64,000 nucleotides of DNA, from assembly GCA_963971305.1 (NCBI GenBank), contig OZ020307.1:51209702-51273701 (forward strand), in the 5' to 3' direction. Positions 25,151-35,933 of the stretch are shown one piece after another (position 1 is the first letter of the stretch; each line of letters opens with the position of its first letter). The notes under the pieces are model-generated. The model saw nothing but the letters and a program-made list of their open reading frames with translations, did not search any database and was not told the DNA's origin. This stretch comes from Arcuatula senhousia (Eukaryota > Mollusca > Bivalvia > Mytilida > Mytilidae). The translations under genes were made by a program, and so were the position numbers.

Positions 25151-27880
25151 AATGAAAGTGAACATTTTCAAACTACTCAACAACAATTGAAATATTTGTC
25201 ACTCAAAATAATAGTTTATGAGCTAAAATACAGGTTCGAGAAAGTGTTAAAATAAAGGTTAGGGTTAACGCCAACCCTAACCCTAACCCTGATTTTGATA
25301 TATTGTAAAATTAAAAGTAAAGACACGAATATAACAATGAAAGTGAACATTTTCGAACTTCTGGTCAAGAATTGCTATACTATTCTCTCAAAATAACGGT
25401 TTATGAGTCAAAAACTAAGTTAGTGTTAGGGGTTAAGTTAGGGTTAGGGTTAACGCCAACCCTAACCCTAATTTTCATCTATTGTAAAATCAAAATCTAA
25501 AACTATTACATACGAATGAAAGTGAACATTTTCAAACAACTCAACAACAATTGAAATATTTGTCACTCAAAATAATAGTTTATGAGCTAAAATTTAGGTT
25601 CAAGTAAGGGTTTAAATAAAGGTTAGGGTTAACGCCAACCATAACCCTAACCCTGATTTTGATTTATTGTAAAATTAAAAGTAAAGACACGAATACAACA
25701 ATGAAAATGGACAATTTTCGAACTACTGGTCAAGAATTGAAATACTATTCTCTCAAAATAACGGTTTATGAGTCAAAAGTTAAGTTAGTGTTAGGGGTTA
25801 AGTTAGGGTTAGGGTTAACGCCAACCCTAACCCTAATTTTCATCTATTGTAAAATCAAAATCTAAAACTATTACATACGAATGAAAGTGAACATTTTCAA
25901 ACTGCTCGACAATAATTGAAATATTTGTCACTCAAAATAACAGTTTATGAGATAAAATTTAGGTTCGAGTAAGGGTTTAAATAAGGGTTACGGTTAATGC
26001 CGACCCTAACCCTTACCCTGATTTTGATATATTGTAAAATTAAAAGTAAAGACACGAATACAACAATAAGAATGGACAATTTTCGAACTACTGGTCAAGA
26101 ATTGAAATACTATTCTCTCAAAATAACGGTTTATGAGTCAAAAGTTAAGTTAGTGTTAGGGGTTAAGTTAGGGTTAGGGTTAACGCCAACCCTAACCCTA
26201 ACCCTAATTTTCATCTATTGTAAAATCAAAATCTAAAACAATTACATACGAATAAAAGTGAACATTTTCAAACTACTCCACAATAATTGAAATATTTGTC
26301 ACTCAAAATAACAGTTTTTGAGCTAAAATTTAGGTTCGAGTAAGGGTTTAAATAAGGGTTGCGGTTAATGCCAACCCTAACCCTAACCCTGATTTTGATA
26401 TATTGTAAAATTAAAAGTAAAGACACGAATACAACAATGAAAATGGACATTTTCGAACTCCTGGTCAAGAATTGAAATACTTTGCTCTCAAAATAACGGT
26501 TTATGAGTCAAAAGTTAAGTTAGTGTTAGGGGTTAAGTAAGGGTTGGGGTTAACGCCAACCCTAACCCTAACCCTAATTTTCATCTATTGTAAAATCAAA
26601 ATCTAAAACTATTACATACGAATGAAAGTGAACATTTTCAAACTACTCGGCAATAATTGAAATATTTGTTACTCAAAATAACTGTTTATGAGCTAAAATT
26701 TAGGTTCGAGTAACGGTTTAAATAAGGGTTAGGGTTAATGCTAACCCTAACACTAACCCTGATTTTGATATATTGTAAAATTAAAAGTAAAGACACGAAT
26801 ATAACAATCAAAGTGAACATTTTCGAACTCCTGGTCAAGAATTGAAACACCTTTCTCTCAAAATAACGGTTTATGAGTCAAAAGTTAAGTTAGTGTTAGG
26901 GGTTAAGTAAGGGTTAGGGTTAACGCCAACCCTAACCCTAATTTTCATCTATTGTAAAATCAAAATCTAAAACTATTACATACGAATGAAAGTGAACATT
27001 TTCAAACTACTCAACAATAATTGAAATATTTGTCACTCAAAATAATAGTTTATGAGCTAAAATATAGGTTCGAGAAAGTGTTAAAATAAAGGTTAGGGTT
27101 AACGCCAACCCTAACCCTAACCCTGATTTTGATATATTGTAAAATTAAAAGTAAAGACACGAATATAACAATGAAAGTGAACATTTTCGAACTTCTGGTC
27201 AAGATTTGCTATACTATTCTCTCAAAATAACGGTTTATGAGTCAAAAACTAAGTTAGTGTTAGGGGTTAAGTTAGGGTTAGGGTTAACGCCAACCCTTAC
27301 CCTAACCCTTATTTTCATCTATTGTAAAATCAAAATCTAAAACAATTGCATACGAATAAAAGTGAACATTTTCAAACTACTCGACAATAATTGAAATATG
27401 TCACTCAAAATAACAGTTTATGAGATAAAATTTAGGTTCGAGTAAGGGTTTAAATAAGGTTTAGGGTTAACACAAACCCCAACCCTGATTTTGATATATT
27501 GTAAAATTAAAAGTAGACAGGAATATAACAATGAAAGTGATCATTTTCGAAAAGAAATGTTTTCCCTCAAAATTACGGCTTATGAGCTAAAAATTAAGTT
27601 AGGGTTAGGGGTTAAGTTAGGGTTAGGATTAACGCCAACCCTAACCCTAACCCTAATTTTCATCTAATGTAAAATCAAAATATAAAACTATTACATACGA
27701 ATGAAAGTGAACATTTTCAAACTACTCGACAATAATTGAAATATTTGTCACTCAAAATAACTGTTTATGAGCTAAAATTTAGGTTCGAGTAAGGGTTTAA
27801 ATAAGGGTTAGGGTTAATACCAACCCTAACTCTAACTCTGATTTTGATTTATTGTAAAATTAAAAGTAAAGACACGAATA
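25132..27880 (+). repeat. Segmental duplication, copy 1 (partner 30857-34190)
   Basis: This block matches the one starting near 30,857 at an offset of 5725 bp up to 26,582, and at an offset of 6310 bp from there on. The 585-bp step is exactly the insertion present only in the right copy. Shared marks include CTACTCAACAACAATTG, AACAACTCAAC, AATAAGAATGGAC, ACTACTCCACAATAATTG, CTACTCGGCA, AACACTAACCC, CAATCAAAGTG and AATTGCATACGAATAAAAG. This copy serves as the empty-site reference for the insertion. Confidence 0.88.
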
Positions 27881-29391
27881 TAACAATGGAAGTGAACATT
27901 TTCGAACTACTGGTCAAGAATTGAATTTTTTTTCTCTCAAAATAACGGTTTATTAGTCAAAGGTTAAGTTAGGGTTAGGATTAACACCAACCCTAACCTT
28001 AACCCTAATTTTCATCTATTGTAAAATCAAAATCTAAAACTATTACATACGAATGAAAGTGAACATTTTTAGCCACTGGACAATAATTGAAATATTTGTC
28101 ACTCAATAACTGTTTATGAGCTAAAATTTAGGTTCGAGTAACGGTTCAAATAAGGGTTAGGGTTAATGCCAACCCTAACCCTAACCCTGATTTTGATATA
28201 TTGTAAAATTAAAAGTAAAGACACGAATATAACAATGAAAGTGAACATTTTCGAACTCCTGGTCAAGAATTGAAATACTTTTCTCTCAAAATAACGGTTT
28301 ATGAGTCAAAAGTTAAGTTAGTGTTAGGGGTTAAGTAAGGGTTAGGGTTAACGCCAACCCTAACCCTAACTTTCATCTATTGTAAAATCAAAATCTAAAA
28401 CTATTACATACGAATGAAAGTGAACATTTTCAAACTACTCAACAATAATTAAAATATTTGTCACTCAAAATGATAGTTTATGAGCTAAAATATAGGTTCG
28501 AGAAAGTGTTAAAATAAAGGTTAGGGTTAACGCCAACCCTAACCCTAACCCTGATTTTGATATATTGTAAAATTCAAAGTAAAGACACGAATATAACAAT
28601 AAAAGTGAACATTTTCGAACTTCTAATCAAGATTTGCTATACTATTCTCTCAAAATAACGGTTTATGAGTCAAAAACTAAGTTAGTGTTAGGGGTTAAGT
28701 TAGGGTTAGGGTAAACGCCAAGCCTAACCCTAACCCTTATTTTCATCTATTGTAAAATCAAAATCTAAAACAATTACATACGAATAAAAGTGAACATTTT
28801 CAAACTACTCGACAATAATTGAAATATGTCACTCAAAATAACAGTTTATGAGCTAAAATTAAGGTTCGAGTAAGGGTTTAAATAAGGTTTAGGGTTAACG
28901 CAAACCCTAACCCTGATTTTGATATATTGTAAAATTAAAAGTAGACAGGAATATAACAATGAAAGTGAACATTTTCGAACAGAAATGTTTTCCCTCAAAA
29001 TTACGGCTTATGAGCTAAAAATTAAGTTAGGGTTAGGGGTTAAGTTAGGGTTAGGATTAACGCCAACCCTAACACTAACCCTAATTTTCATCTAATGTAA
29101 AATGAAAATCTAAAACTATTACATACGAATGAAAGTGAACATTTTCAAACTACTCGACAATAATTGAAATATTTGTCACTCAAAATAACTGTTTATGAGC
29201 TAAAATTTAGGTTCGAGTAAGGTTTTAAATAAGGGTTAGGGTTAATGCCAACCATAACCCTAACCCTGATTTTGATATATTGTAAAATTAAAAGTAAAGA
29301 CACGAATACAACAATGAAAATGGACAATTTTCGAACTACTGGTCAAGAATTGAAATACTATTCTCTCAAAATAACGGTTTATGAGTCAAAA

Positions 29392-29748
29392 TACAAATGA
29401 CAACAAAGTTCCAGACAATAAATTTTGCTACGCCTGACGCGTGTTTCGTCTATTCAAGACTCATCAGAGGCGCTCTACCAAAATATTGAAAATGCCAAAC
29501 ACTGTATGAATATGAAGAGCATAGAACAGTATAACCAAAAATACCAAACTGGGGAACCAAATTATTACTAAGATATTCAACCTATGTCTGGGGTAGGAAG
29601 AACCTTAGGGTTTAGACAATTTTGAAATTTAGACGGATAATTTAAAGCTTTGATGTATTCTCCAACTCAAAAGTGTTGGTGCCGGAGCGGGCTAACCTCG
29701 GGGAATTTACACTCCACCAGCAGTGCTAACCTTCACGTGTGTTCGAAA
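29392..29748 (+). repeat. 357-bp tandem unit 1
   Basis: Full-length unit, with T at 29442 (GACGCGTGTTTCG). It is otherwise practically identical to units 2-4. Its left edge coincides with the satellite breakpoint, so the array begins at a unit boundary as phased here. Confidence 0.9.
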
Positions 29749-30105
29749 TACAAATGACAACAAAGTTCCAGACAATAAATTTTGCTACGCCTGACGCGCG
29801 TTTCGTCTATTCAAGACTCATCAGAGGCGCTCTACCAAAATATTGAAAATGCCAAACACTGTATGAATATGAAGAGCATAGAACAGTATAACCAAAAATA
29901 CCAAACTGGGGAACCAAATTATTACTAAGATATTCAACCTATGTCTGGGGTAGGAAGAACCTTAGGGTTTAGACAATTTTGAAATTTAGACGGATAATTT
30001 AAAGCTTTGATGTATTCTCCAACTCAAAAGTGTTGGTGCCGGAGCGGGCTAACCTCGGGGAATTTACACTCCACCAGCAGTGCTAACCTTCACGTGTGTT
30101 CGAAA
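29749..30105 (+). repeat. 357-bp tandem unit 2
   Basis: Full-length unit, with C at 29799 (GACGCGCGTTTCG) where units 1 and 3 have T. It ends CGTGTGTTCGAAA, the unit-to-unit junction. Confidence 0.9.
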
Positions 30106-30462
30106 TACAAATGACAACAAAGTTCCAGACAATAAATTTTGCTACGCCTGACGCGTGTTTCGTCTATTCAAGACTCATCAGAGGCGCTCTACCAAAATAT
30201 TGAAAATGCCAAACACTGTATGAATATGAAGAGCATAGAACAGTATAACCAAAAATACCAAACTGGGGAACCAAATTATTACTAAGATATTCAACCTATG
30301 TCTGGGGTAGGAAGAACCTTAGGGTTTAGACAATTTTGAAATTTAGACGGATAATTTAAAGCTTTGATGTATTCTCCAACTCAAAAGTGTTGGTGCCGGA
30401 GCGGGCTAACCTCGGGGAATTTACACTCCACCAGCAGTGCTAACCTTCACGTGTGTTCGAAA
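30106..30462 (+). repeat. 357-bp tandem unit 3
   Basis: Full-length unit, with T at 30156 as in unit 1. The alternation T, C, T, C across units 1-4 suggests that a 714-bp pair was duplicated. Confidence 0.9.
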
Positions 30463-30774
30463 TACAAATGACAACAAAGTTCCAGACAATAAATTTTGCT
30501 ACGCCTGACGCGCGTTTCGTCTTTTCAAGACTCATCAGAGGCGCTCTACCAAAATATTGAAAATGCCAAACACTGTATGAATATGAAGAGCATAGAACAG
30601 TATAACCAAAAATACCAAACTGGGGAACCAAATTATTACTAAGATATTCAACCTATGTCTGGGGTAGGAAGAACCTTAGGGTTTAGACAATTTTGAAATT
30701 TAGACGGATAATTTAAAGCTTTGATGTATTCTCCAACTCAAAAGTGTTGGTGCCGGAGCGGGCTAACCTCGGGC
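30463..30774 (+). repeat. 357-bp tandem unit 4, truncated
   Basis: C at 30513 as in unit 2, plus a private change at 30523 (TCTTTTC for TCTATTC). It stops after CTCGGG at 30773, about 311 bp into the unit, leaving out the CTCCACCAGCAGTG end. One unexplained C (30774) lies before the satellite resumes. Confidence 0.9.
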
Positions 30775-32307
30775 GTTAAGTTAGTGTTAGGGGTTAAGTA
30801 AGGGTTAGGGTTAACGCCAACCCTAACCCTAATTTTCATCTATTGTAAAATCAAAATCTAAAACTATTACATACGAATGAAAGTGAACATTTTCAAACTA
30901 CTCAACAACAATTGAAATATTTGTCACTCAAAATAATAGTTTATGAGCTAAAATATAGGTTCGAGAAAGTGTTAAAATAAAGGTTAGGGTTAACGCCAAC
31001 CCTAACCCTAACCCTGATTTTGATATATTGTAAAATTAAAAGTAAAGACACGAATATAACAATGAAAGTGAACATTTTCGAACTTCTGGTCAAGAATTGC
31101 TATACTATTCTCTCAAAATAACGGTTTATGAGTCAAAAACTAAGTTAGTGTTAGGGGTTAAGTTAGGGTTAGGGTTAACGCCAACCCTAACCCTAATTTT
31201 CATCTATTGTAAAATCAAAATCTAAAACTTTTACATACGAATGAAAGTGAACATTTTCAAACAACTCAACAAAAATTGAAATATTTGTCACTCAAAATAA
31301 TAGTTTATGAGCTAAAATTTAGGTTCAAGTAAGGGTTTAAATAAGGGTTAGGGTTAATGCCAACCATAACCCTAACCCTGATTTTGATTTATTGTAAAAT
31401 TAAAAGTAAAGACACGAATACAACAATGAAAATGGACAATTTTCGAACTACTGGTCAAGAATTGAAATACTATTCTCTCAAAATAACGGTTTATGAGTCA
31501 AAAGTTAAGTTAGTGTTAGGGGTTAAGTTAGGGTTAGGGTTAACGCCAACCCTAACCCTAATTTTCATCTATTGTAAAATCAAAATCTAAAACTATTACA
31601 TACGAATGAAAGTGAACATTTTCAAACTGCTCGACAATAATTGAAATATTTGTCACTCAAAATAACAGTTTATGAGATAAAATTTAGGTTCGAGTAAGGG
31701 TTTAAATAAGGGTTAGGGTTAATGCCGACCCTAACCCTTACCCTGATTTTGATATATTGTAAAATTAAAAGTAAAGACACGAATACAACAATAAGAATGG
31801 ACAATTTTCGAACTACTGGTCAAGAATTGAAATACTATTCTCTCAAAATAACGGTTTATGAGTCAAAAGTTAAGTTAGTGTTAGGGGTTAAGTTAGGGTT
31901 AGGGTTAACGCCAACCCTAACCCTAACCCTAATTTTCATCTATTGTAAAATCAAAATCTAAAACAATTACATACGAATAAAAGTGAACATTTTCAAACTA
32001 CTCCACAATAATTGAAATATTTGTCACTCAAAATAACAGTTTTTGAGCTAAAATTTAGGTTCGAGTAAGGGTTTAAATAAGGGTTACGGTTAATGCCAAC
32101 CCTAACCCTAACCCTGATTTTGATATATTGTAAAATTAAAAGTAAAGACACGAATACAACAATGAAAATGGACATTTTCGAACTCCTGGTCAAGAATTGA
32201 AATACTTTGCTCTCAAAATAACGGTTTATGAGTCAAAAGTTAAGTTAGTGTTAGGGGTTAAGTAAGGGTTGGGGTTAACGCCAACCCTAACCCTAACCCT
32301 AATTTTC
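30775..32307 (+). repeat. Telomere-hairpin satellite, subfamily III domain (second segment)
   Basis: Satellite units resume at GTTAAGTTAGTG in phase with the left flank of the tandem element and continue to AATTTTC, the left target site of the 585-bp insertion. Most of this stretch is a near-identical copy of 25,132-26,582. No gene is visible. Confidence 0.93.
32304..32307 (+). other. Left target-site duplication TTTC
   Basis: TTTC here and at 32889-32892 flank the 581-bp element. The uninterrupted paralogous copy has TTTC only once, at 26579-26582. The 4-bp duplication is therefore read directly from an empty-versus-filled comparison. Confidence 0.75.
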
Positions 32308-32359
32308 TTAATTGTGTCTCACAACTATGTTGTGTTATATGGTCATTACCGGATCCTTA

Positions 32360-32454
32360 GATCGCAATGGAAGAGGGAGGTTTGGCGCCATAAAACCTGG
32401 TTTAACCCACCACTTCTTTGGAAGTGCCTGTACCAAGTCAGGACCATTGCGATC
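32360..32454 (+). other. 95-bp inverted-repeat-bounded structured module, copy 1
   Basis: Perfect 11-bp arms GATCGCAATGG (32360-32370) and CCATTGCGATC (32444-32454) enclose TTTGGCGCC and CTGGTTTAACCC. An inner hairpin has arms CACTTC (32411-32416) and GAAGTG (32421-32426), followed by CCTG-N8-CAGG. One more outer A-T pair extends the arms to 12. It could fold into a closed multi-stem structure as DNA or RNA. Confidence 0.75.
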
Positions 32455-32700
32455 TTTAATTCTTCTGTTTTTGTGTTTTTCTCAAATAAAAATTACAACA
32501 AAGTTCAAGACGGGGGCTTCTAAATTTTGTTCATGATATTTGTCATATCCTGTATGTCCTATTATGTTCGGCTTATCAAACCTAATTCCAATAAAAGTTT
32601 ACAGTGTCACACTGTTTTACGTAACTATATATTATGGGTTAAGCGGGTTTTACACTAGTGTCGCACTGTTCTGTGCGGCTGTGTGTGTTATTGCCTTGAA
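32455..32700 (+). other. Spacer between the two 95-bp modules
   Basis: AT-rich unique sequence of 246 bp inside the 585-bp insertion. It holds the near-palindrome ACAGTGTCACACTGT and a G/C-richer stretch with CACTGTTCTGTGCGGC. I see no gene or RNA signature in it. Confidence 0.6.
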
Positions 32701-32795
32701 GATCGCAATGGAAGAGGGAGGATTGGCGCCATAAAACCTGGTTTAACCCACCATTTCGTTTGAAATGCCTGTACCAAGTCAGGACCATTGCGATC
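32701..32795 (+). other. 95-bp inverted-repeat-bounded structured module, copy 2
   Basis: Same length and same perfect 11-bp arms as copy 1, at 32701-32711 and 32785-32795. The inner hairpin arms are CATTTC (32752-32757) and GAAATG (32762-32767). Compared with copy 1, C became T on one side and G became A on the other, so pairing is kept. TTGGCGCC, GTTTAACCC and CCTG-N8-CAGG are conserved. Confidence 0.75.
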
Positions 32796-32888
32796 CACCA
32801 GTTCTCCGGTATGACTGTTTCGTTTTTGTCATTTTCTCTGGACTATGAGATTGATCATTCAAGTTCGGTAGTTTTGTTATTACCTTTA

Positions 32889-32892
32889 TTTC
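32889..32892 (+). other. Right target-site duplication TTTC
   Basis: Second TTTC flanking the 581-bp element; the satellite resumes with ATCTATTGTAAAATC. It corresponds to 26579-26582 in the uninterrupted copy. Confidence 0.75.
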
Positions 32893-35800
32893 ATCTATTG
32901 TAAAATCAAAATCTAAAACTATTACATACGAATGAAAGTGAGCATTTTCAAACTACTCGGCACTAATTGAAATATTTGTTACTCAAAATAACTGTTTATG
33001 AGCTAAAATTTAGGTTCGAGTAACGGTTTAAATAAGGGTTAGGGTTGATGCCAACCCTAACACTAACCCTGATTTTGATATATTGTAAAATTAAAAGTAA
33101 AGACACGAATATAACAATCAAAGTGAACATTTTCGAACTCCTGGTCAAGAATTGAAATACCTTTCTCTCAAAATAACGGTTTATGAGTCAAAAGTTAAGT
33201 TAGTGTTAGGGGTTAAGTAAGGGTTAGGGTTAACGCCAACCCTAACCCTAATTTTCATCTATTGTAAAATCAAAATCTAAAACTATTACATACGAATGAA
33301 AGTGAACATTTTCAAACTACTCAACAATAATTGAAATATTTGTCACTCAAAATAATAGTTTATGAGCTAAAATATAGGTTCGAGAAAGTGTTAAAATAAA
33401 GGTTAGGGTTAACGCCAACCCTAACCCTAACCCTGATTTTGATATATTGTAAAATTAAAAGTAAAGACACGAATATAACAATGAAAGTGAACATTTTCGA
33501 ACTTCTGGTCAAGATTTGCTATACTATTCTCTCAAAATAACGGTTTATGAGTCAAAAACTAAGTTAGTGTTAGGGGTTAAGTTAGGGTTAGGGTTAACGC
33601 CAACCCTTACCCTAACCCTTATTTTCATCTATTGTAAAATCAAAATCTAAAACAATTGCATACGAATAAAAGTGAACATTTTCAAACTACTCGACAATAA
33701 TTGAAATATGTCACTCAAAATAACAGTTTATGAGATAAAATTTAGGTTCGAGTAAGGGTTTAAATAAGGTTTACGGTTAACACAAACCCTAACCCTGATT
33801 TTGATATATTGTAAAATTAAAAGTAGACAGGAATATAACAATGAAAGTGATCATTTTCGAAAAGAAATGTTTTCCCTCAAAATTACGGCTTATGAGCTAA
33901 AAATTAAGTTAGGGTTAGGGGTTAAGTTAGGGTTAGGATTAACGCCAACCCTAACCCTAACCCTAATTTTCATCTAATGTAAAATCAAAATCTAAAACTA
34001 TTACATACGAATGAAAGTGAACATTTTCAAACTACTCGACAATAATTGAAATATTTGTCACTCAAAATAACTGTTTATGAGCTAAAATTTAGGTTCGAGT
34101 AAGGGTTTAAATAAGGGTTAGGGTTAATGCCAACCATAACCCTAACCCTGATTTTGATATATTGTAAAATTAAAAGTAAAGACACGAATACAACAATGAA
34201 AATGGACAATTTTCGAACTACTGGTCAAGAATTGAAATACTATTCTCTCAAAATAACGGTTTATGAGTCAAAAGTTAAGTTAGTGTTAGGGGTTAAGTTA
34301 GGGTTAGGGTTAACGCCAACCCTAACCCTAACCCTAATTTTCATCTATTGTAAAATAAAAATCTAAAACAATTACATACGAATAAAAGTGAACATTTTCA
34401 AACTACTCGACAATAATTGAAATATTTGTCACTCAAAATAACAGTTTTTGAGCTAAAATTTAGGTTCGAGTAAGGGTTTAAATAAGGGTTAGGGTTAAAG
34501 CAAACCCTAACCCTTACCCTGATTTTGATATACTGTAAAATTAAAAGTAAAGACACGAATACAACAATGAAAATGGAAATTTTCGAACTACTGGTCAAGA
34601 ATTGAAATACTTTTATCTCACAATAACGGTTTATGAGTCAAAAGTTAAGTTAGTGTTAGGGGTTAAGTTAGGGTTAGGGTTAACGCCAACCCTAACCCTA
34701 ATTTTCATCTATTGTAAAATCAAAATCTAAAACTATTACATACGAATGGAAGTGAACATTTTCAAACTACTCGACAATAATTGAAATATTTGTCACTCAA
34801 AATAACAGTTTTTGAGCTAAAATTTAGGTTCGAGTAAGGGTTTAAATAAGGGTTAGCGTTAATGCCAACCCTAACCCTAACCCTGATTTTGATATATTGT
34901 AAAATTAAAAGTAAAGACACGAATACAACAATGAAAATGGACAATTTTCGAACTCCTGGTCAATAATTGAAATACTTTGCTCTCAAAATAACGGTTTATG
35001 AGTCAAAAGTTAAGTTAGTGTTAGGGGTTAAGTTAGGGTTAGGGTTAACGCCAACCCTAACCCTAACCCTAATTTTCATCTATTGTAAAATAAAAATCTA
35101 AAACAATTACATACGAATAAAAGTGAACATTTTCAAACTACTCGACAATAATTGAAATATTTGTCACTCAAAATAACAGTTTTTGAGCTAAAATTTAGGT
35201 TCGAGTAAGGGTTTAAATAAGGGTTAGGGTTAAAGCAAACCCTAACCCTTACCCTGATTTTGGTATACTGTAAAATTAAAAGTAAAGACACGAATACAAC
35301 AATGAAAATGGAAATTTTCGAACTCCTGGTCAATAATTGAAATACTTTGCTCTCAAAATAACGGTTTATGAGTCAAAAGTTAAGTTAGTGTTAGGGGTTA
35401 AGTTAGGGTTAGGGTTAACGCCAACCCTAACCCTAACCCTAATTTTCATCTATTGTAAAATAAAAATCTAAAACAATTACATACGAATAAAAGTGAACAT
35501 TTTCAAACTACTCGACAATAATTGAAATATTTGTCACTCAAAATAACAGTTTTTGAGCTAAAATTTAGGTTCAAGTAAGGGTTTAAATAAGGGTTAGGGT
35601 TAAAGCAAACCCTAACCCTTACCCTGATTTTGATATACTGTAAAATTAAAAGTAAAGACACGAATACAACAATGAAAATGGAAATTTTCGAACTACTGGT
35701 CAAGAATTGAAATACTTTTATCTCACAATAACGGTTTATGAGTCAAAAGTTAAGTTAGTGTTAGGGGTTAAGTTAGGGTTAGGGTTAACGCCAACCCTAA

Positions 35801-35933
35801 CCCTAATTTTCATCTATTGTAAAATCAAAATCTAAAACTATTACATACGAATGAAAGTGAACATTTTCAAACTACTCGACAATAATTGAAATATTTGTCA
35901 CTCAAAATAACAGTTTTTGAGCTAAAATTTAGG

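Larger units (their letters stand above)
23391..29391 (+). repeat. Telomere-hairpin satellite, subfamily III domain (first segment)
   Basis: A/B dimers with mixed variants continue: GGTTAGCGTTAATGCC, CTTTCCCTGATTTTG, CTCCTGCTCAAG, AATTGCTATACTATTC and CAACAACAATTG. Many of these private variants recur at fixed distances further right, showing that this segment supplied or shares duplicated blocks with 30.8-37.7 kb. Shortened units with AAAAGTAGACAGGAATATAAC and CGAAAAGAAATGTTTTCCC occur near 27,500 and, with slight changes, near 28,930. The segment ends abruptly at GAGTCAAAA, where the 357-bp tandem element begins. No gene is visible. Confidence 0.93.
29392..30774 (+). repeat. Tandem element: four 357-bp units inserted into the satellite
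   Basis: The satellite is interrupted between GAGTCAAAA and GTTAAGTTAGTG, which are contiguous in an ordinary A monomer. The insertion is thus clean, with no visible target duplication. The block is 1383 bp: three full 357-bp units and a fourth cut short after CTCGGG. Each unit starts TACAAATGACAACAAAG and includes GCCTGACGCG, TTTCGTCTATTCAAGACTC, GTGTTGGTGCCGGAGCGG and CTCCACCAGCAGTG. These phrases resemble, from memory, a dispersed repeat widespread in mytilid and other bivalve genomes. There are no telomere hairpins, no coding capacity and no terminal inverted repeats that I could see. A 63-codon minus-strand frame at 30440-30631 spans two units and is not credible as a gene. Confidence 0.85.
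32308..32888 (+). mobile_element. Non-autonomous insertion with two GATCGCAATGG-bounded modules
   Basis: The 581 bp between TTTC repeats is absent from the paralogous copy at 26,582. It contains two direct copies of a 95-bp module, 32360-32454 and 32701-32795. Each starts GATCGCAATGG and ends with the exact complement CCATTGCGATC. Downstream of each module lies a similar T-rich segment (TTTTTGTGTTTTTCTC and TTTTTGTCATTTTCTC), so the element looks like a diverged head-to-tail dimer. Its left end holds a perfect hairpin, CACAAC-TAT-GTTGTG (32320-32334). I found no terminal inverted repeat at the outer ends and no transposase or reverse transcriptase. Open frames at 32269-32523, 32312-32536 and 32540-32734 lack recognisable domains and mostly cross these repeat modules. 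Possible classes are a MITE-like or SINE-like element; the class is undecided. Confidence 0.75.
30857..34190 (+). repeat. Segmental duplication, copy 2, carrying the 585-bp insertion
   Basis: Partner of 25,132-27,880. The offset is 5725 bp before the insertion and 6310 bp after it. Only a handful of single-base differences are apparent, for example CTACTCGGCACTAATTG here versus CTACTCGGCAATAATTG, and GAGCATT versus GAACATT. The insertion therefore entered after, or not long before, the two copies separated. Confidence 0.88.

Noticed and set aside
30440..30631. 63-codon minus-strand frame across two 357-bp tandem units
   Set aside because: It is present only where the T-to-C and A-to-T variants of unit 4 allow it and spans a unit junction, with no domain.
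31722..31961. Recurrent 60-84-codon frames with PTLTLTLI on the + strand and NPNPYLNPYSNL on the minus strand
   Set aside because: They are translations of the satellite unit, with the repeats coming from the telomere hexamer. Many copies are broken, and there is no codon bias or initiation context to support them.
32360..32454. tRNA gene or tRNA-derived SINE head
   Set aside because: The stems and loops do not follow cloverleaf spacing, and I could not identify A-box and B-box promoter elements.
32269..32734. Open frames of 64-84 codons in and around the 585-bp insertion
   Set aside because: They overlap each other in different frames, cross satellite sequence or inverted-repeat modules, and show no family motif.
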